This document shows positions 51,104 to 51,251 of a stretch of 51,251 nt of DNA, one piece after another; the stretch's first letter is position 1, and every line of letters starts with the position of its first letter. Location of the stretch: the NCBI GenBank assembly GCA_030016635.1, contig JASEJQ010000009.1, positions 1-51,251 of the forward strand, written 5' to 3'. Made by a program: the position numbers and the translations under genes. Source of the DNA: Thermoanaerobacteraceae bacterium. GTDB taxonomy: Bacteria; Bacillota; Thermoanaerobacteria; Thermoanaerobacterales; UBA4877. The notes under the pieces are model-generated. The model was given only the letters and a program-made list of their open reading frames with translations, was not told the origin of the DNA and searched no databases.

Positions 51104-51251
51104 AAATACTTTATCTATTATTGCCTCTCAGATGAACAGTACACAATAAAAATATTTTTACTGATATTTATAAGTGCTTTTCATGTTTATATTTGAGAAA
51201 AGGGATATACTGGCATGACATTTTGGGGTATCCATTACAGATATCCTGAAT

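Overview
The window looks like chromosomal DNA of an anaerobic, low-to-moderate GC Firmicute (class Clostridia; a thermophilic Thermoanaerobacterales relative is my guess). The reasons are strong AGGAGG ribosome sites, heavy AGG/AGA and ATA codon use, and Firmicute-type genes: pyrK, glpP, dhaKLM, a PyrR-type leader, ferredoxin-bearing P-loop ATPases, DUF134 and DUF5320. I see no rRNA, tRNA, CRISPR array, phage module or intact insertion sequence.

Layout. (1) 0.1-1.4 kb: a lone GH4 glycosidase. (2) 1.4-5.9 kb: a pyrimidine operon, pyrB-pyrC-pyrF-pyrK-pyrE, without pyrD, behind a leader that combines a PyrR-type RNA loop, a six-codon reading frame and a terminator. An eroded arsM-like gene follows on the other strand. 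(3) 6.2-8.8 kb: a HAD phosphatase, an uncharacterised TIM-barrel-like protein and MgtC. (4) 8.8-22.5 kb: a broken TRAP binding protein, then a complete branched-chain-type ABC transporter (livJHMGF) running into an acyl-kinase, a split UxaA-type lyase, a LarA-type racemase, a 2-hydroxyacid dehydrogenase and a DRE-TIM enzyme. A GntR/FadR regulator, a broken asparaginase and a DsrE protein follow. A TGGT-N3-ACCA site at the front of the run suggests the GntR protein controls it. (5) 22.6-25.3 kb: a fructose locus (DeoR regulator, fruK) whose permease gene fruA has lost its middle. (6) 25.4-35.8 kb: glycerol and dihydroxyacetone use: glpP, glpF, glpK, two FAD oxidoreductases, a DUF1667 protein, an HPr-PAS-PAS-sigma54 activator, and dhaKLM behind a clear sigma-54 promoter. 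(7) 35.9-36.6 kb: a rhomboid protease.

(8) 36.6-40.9 kb: the most unusual operon. It has a G-tract (CsoR/CstR-like) operator region, an ArsM-like methyltransferase, a 35-residue Cys peptide with exact 11-residue spacing (CC, CC, CH), a radical SAM/SPASM protein, a thioredoxin-thioredoxin reductase fusion and a Cys-rich DUF5714 protein. I read it as a peptide-maturation or metal/metalloid-handling system. (9) 40.9-49.6 kb: DUF5320, a secreted protein, DUF134, a CoA-binding protein, NifX-like proteins, three Mrp/NBP35-type ATPases, a Fur-family regulator, thioredoxin with a reductase lacking the NAD(P)H motif, and an ECF S-component. Several of these promoters carry a palindrome close to ATTGACATATGTCAAT, so this looks like one regulon, with DUF134 or the Fur-family protein as candidate regulator. 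Between two of the ATPase genes lies about 300 bp of intricate, GC-richer dyad structure that resembles a structured RNA (possibly HEARO/omega-RNA-like). (10) 49.6-51.1 kb: a methyltransferase and a HicAB toxin-antitoxin pair.

A recurrent theme is gene loss by internal deletion: the arsM relic, the asparaginase gene and fruA each keep both ends but lack the middle, and the TRAP dctP gene is truncated and frameshifted.
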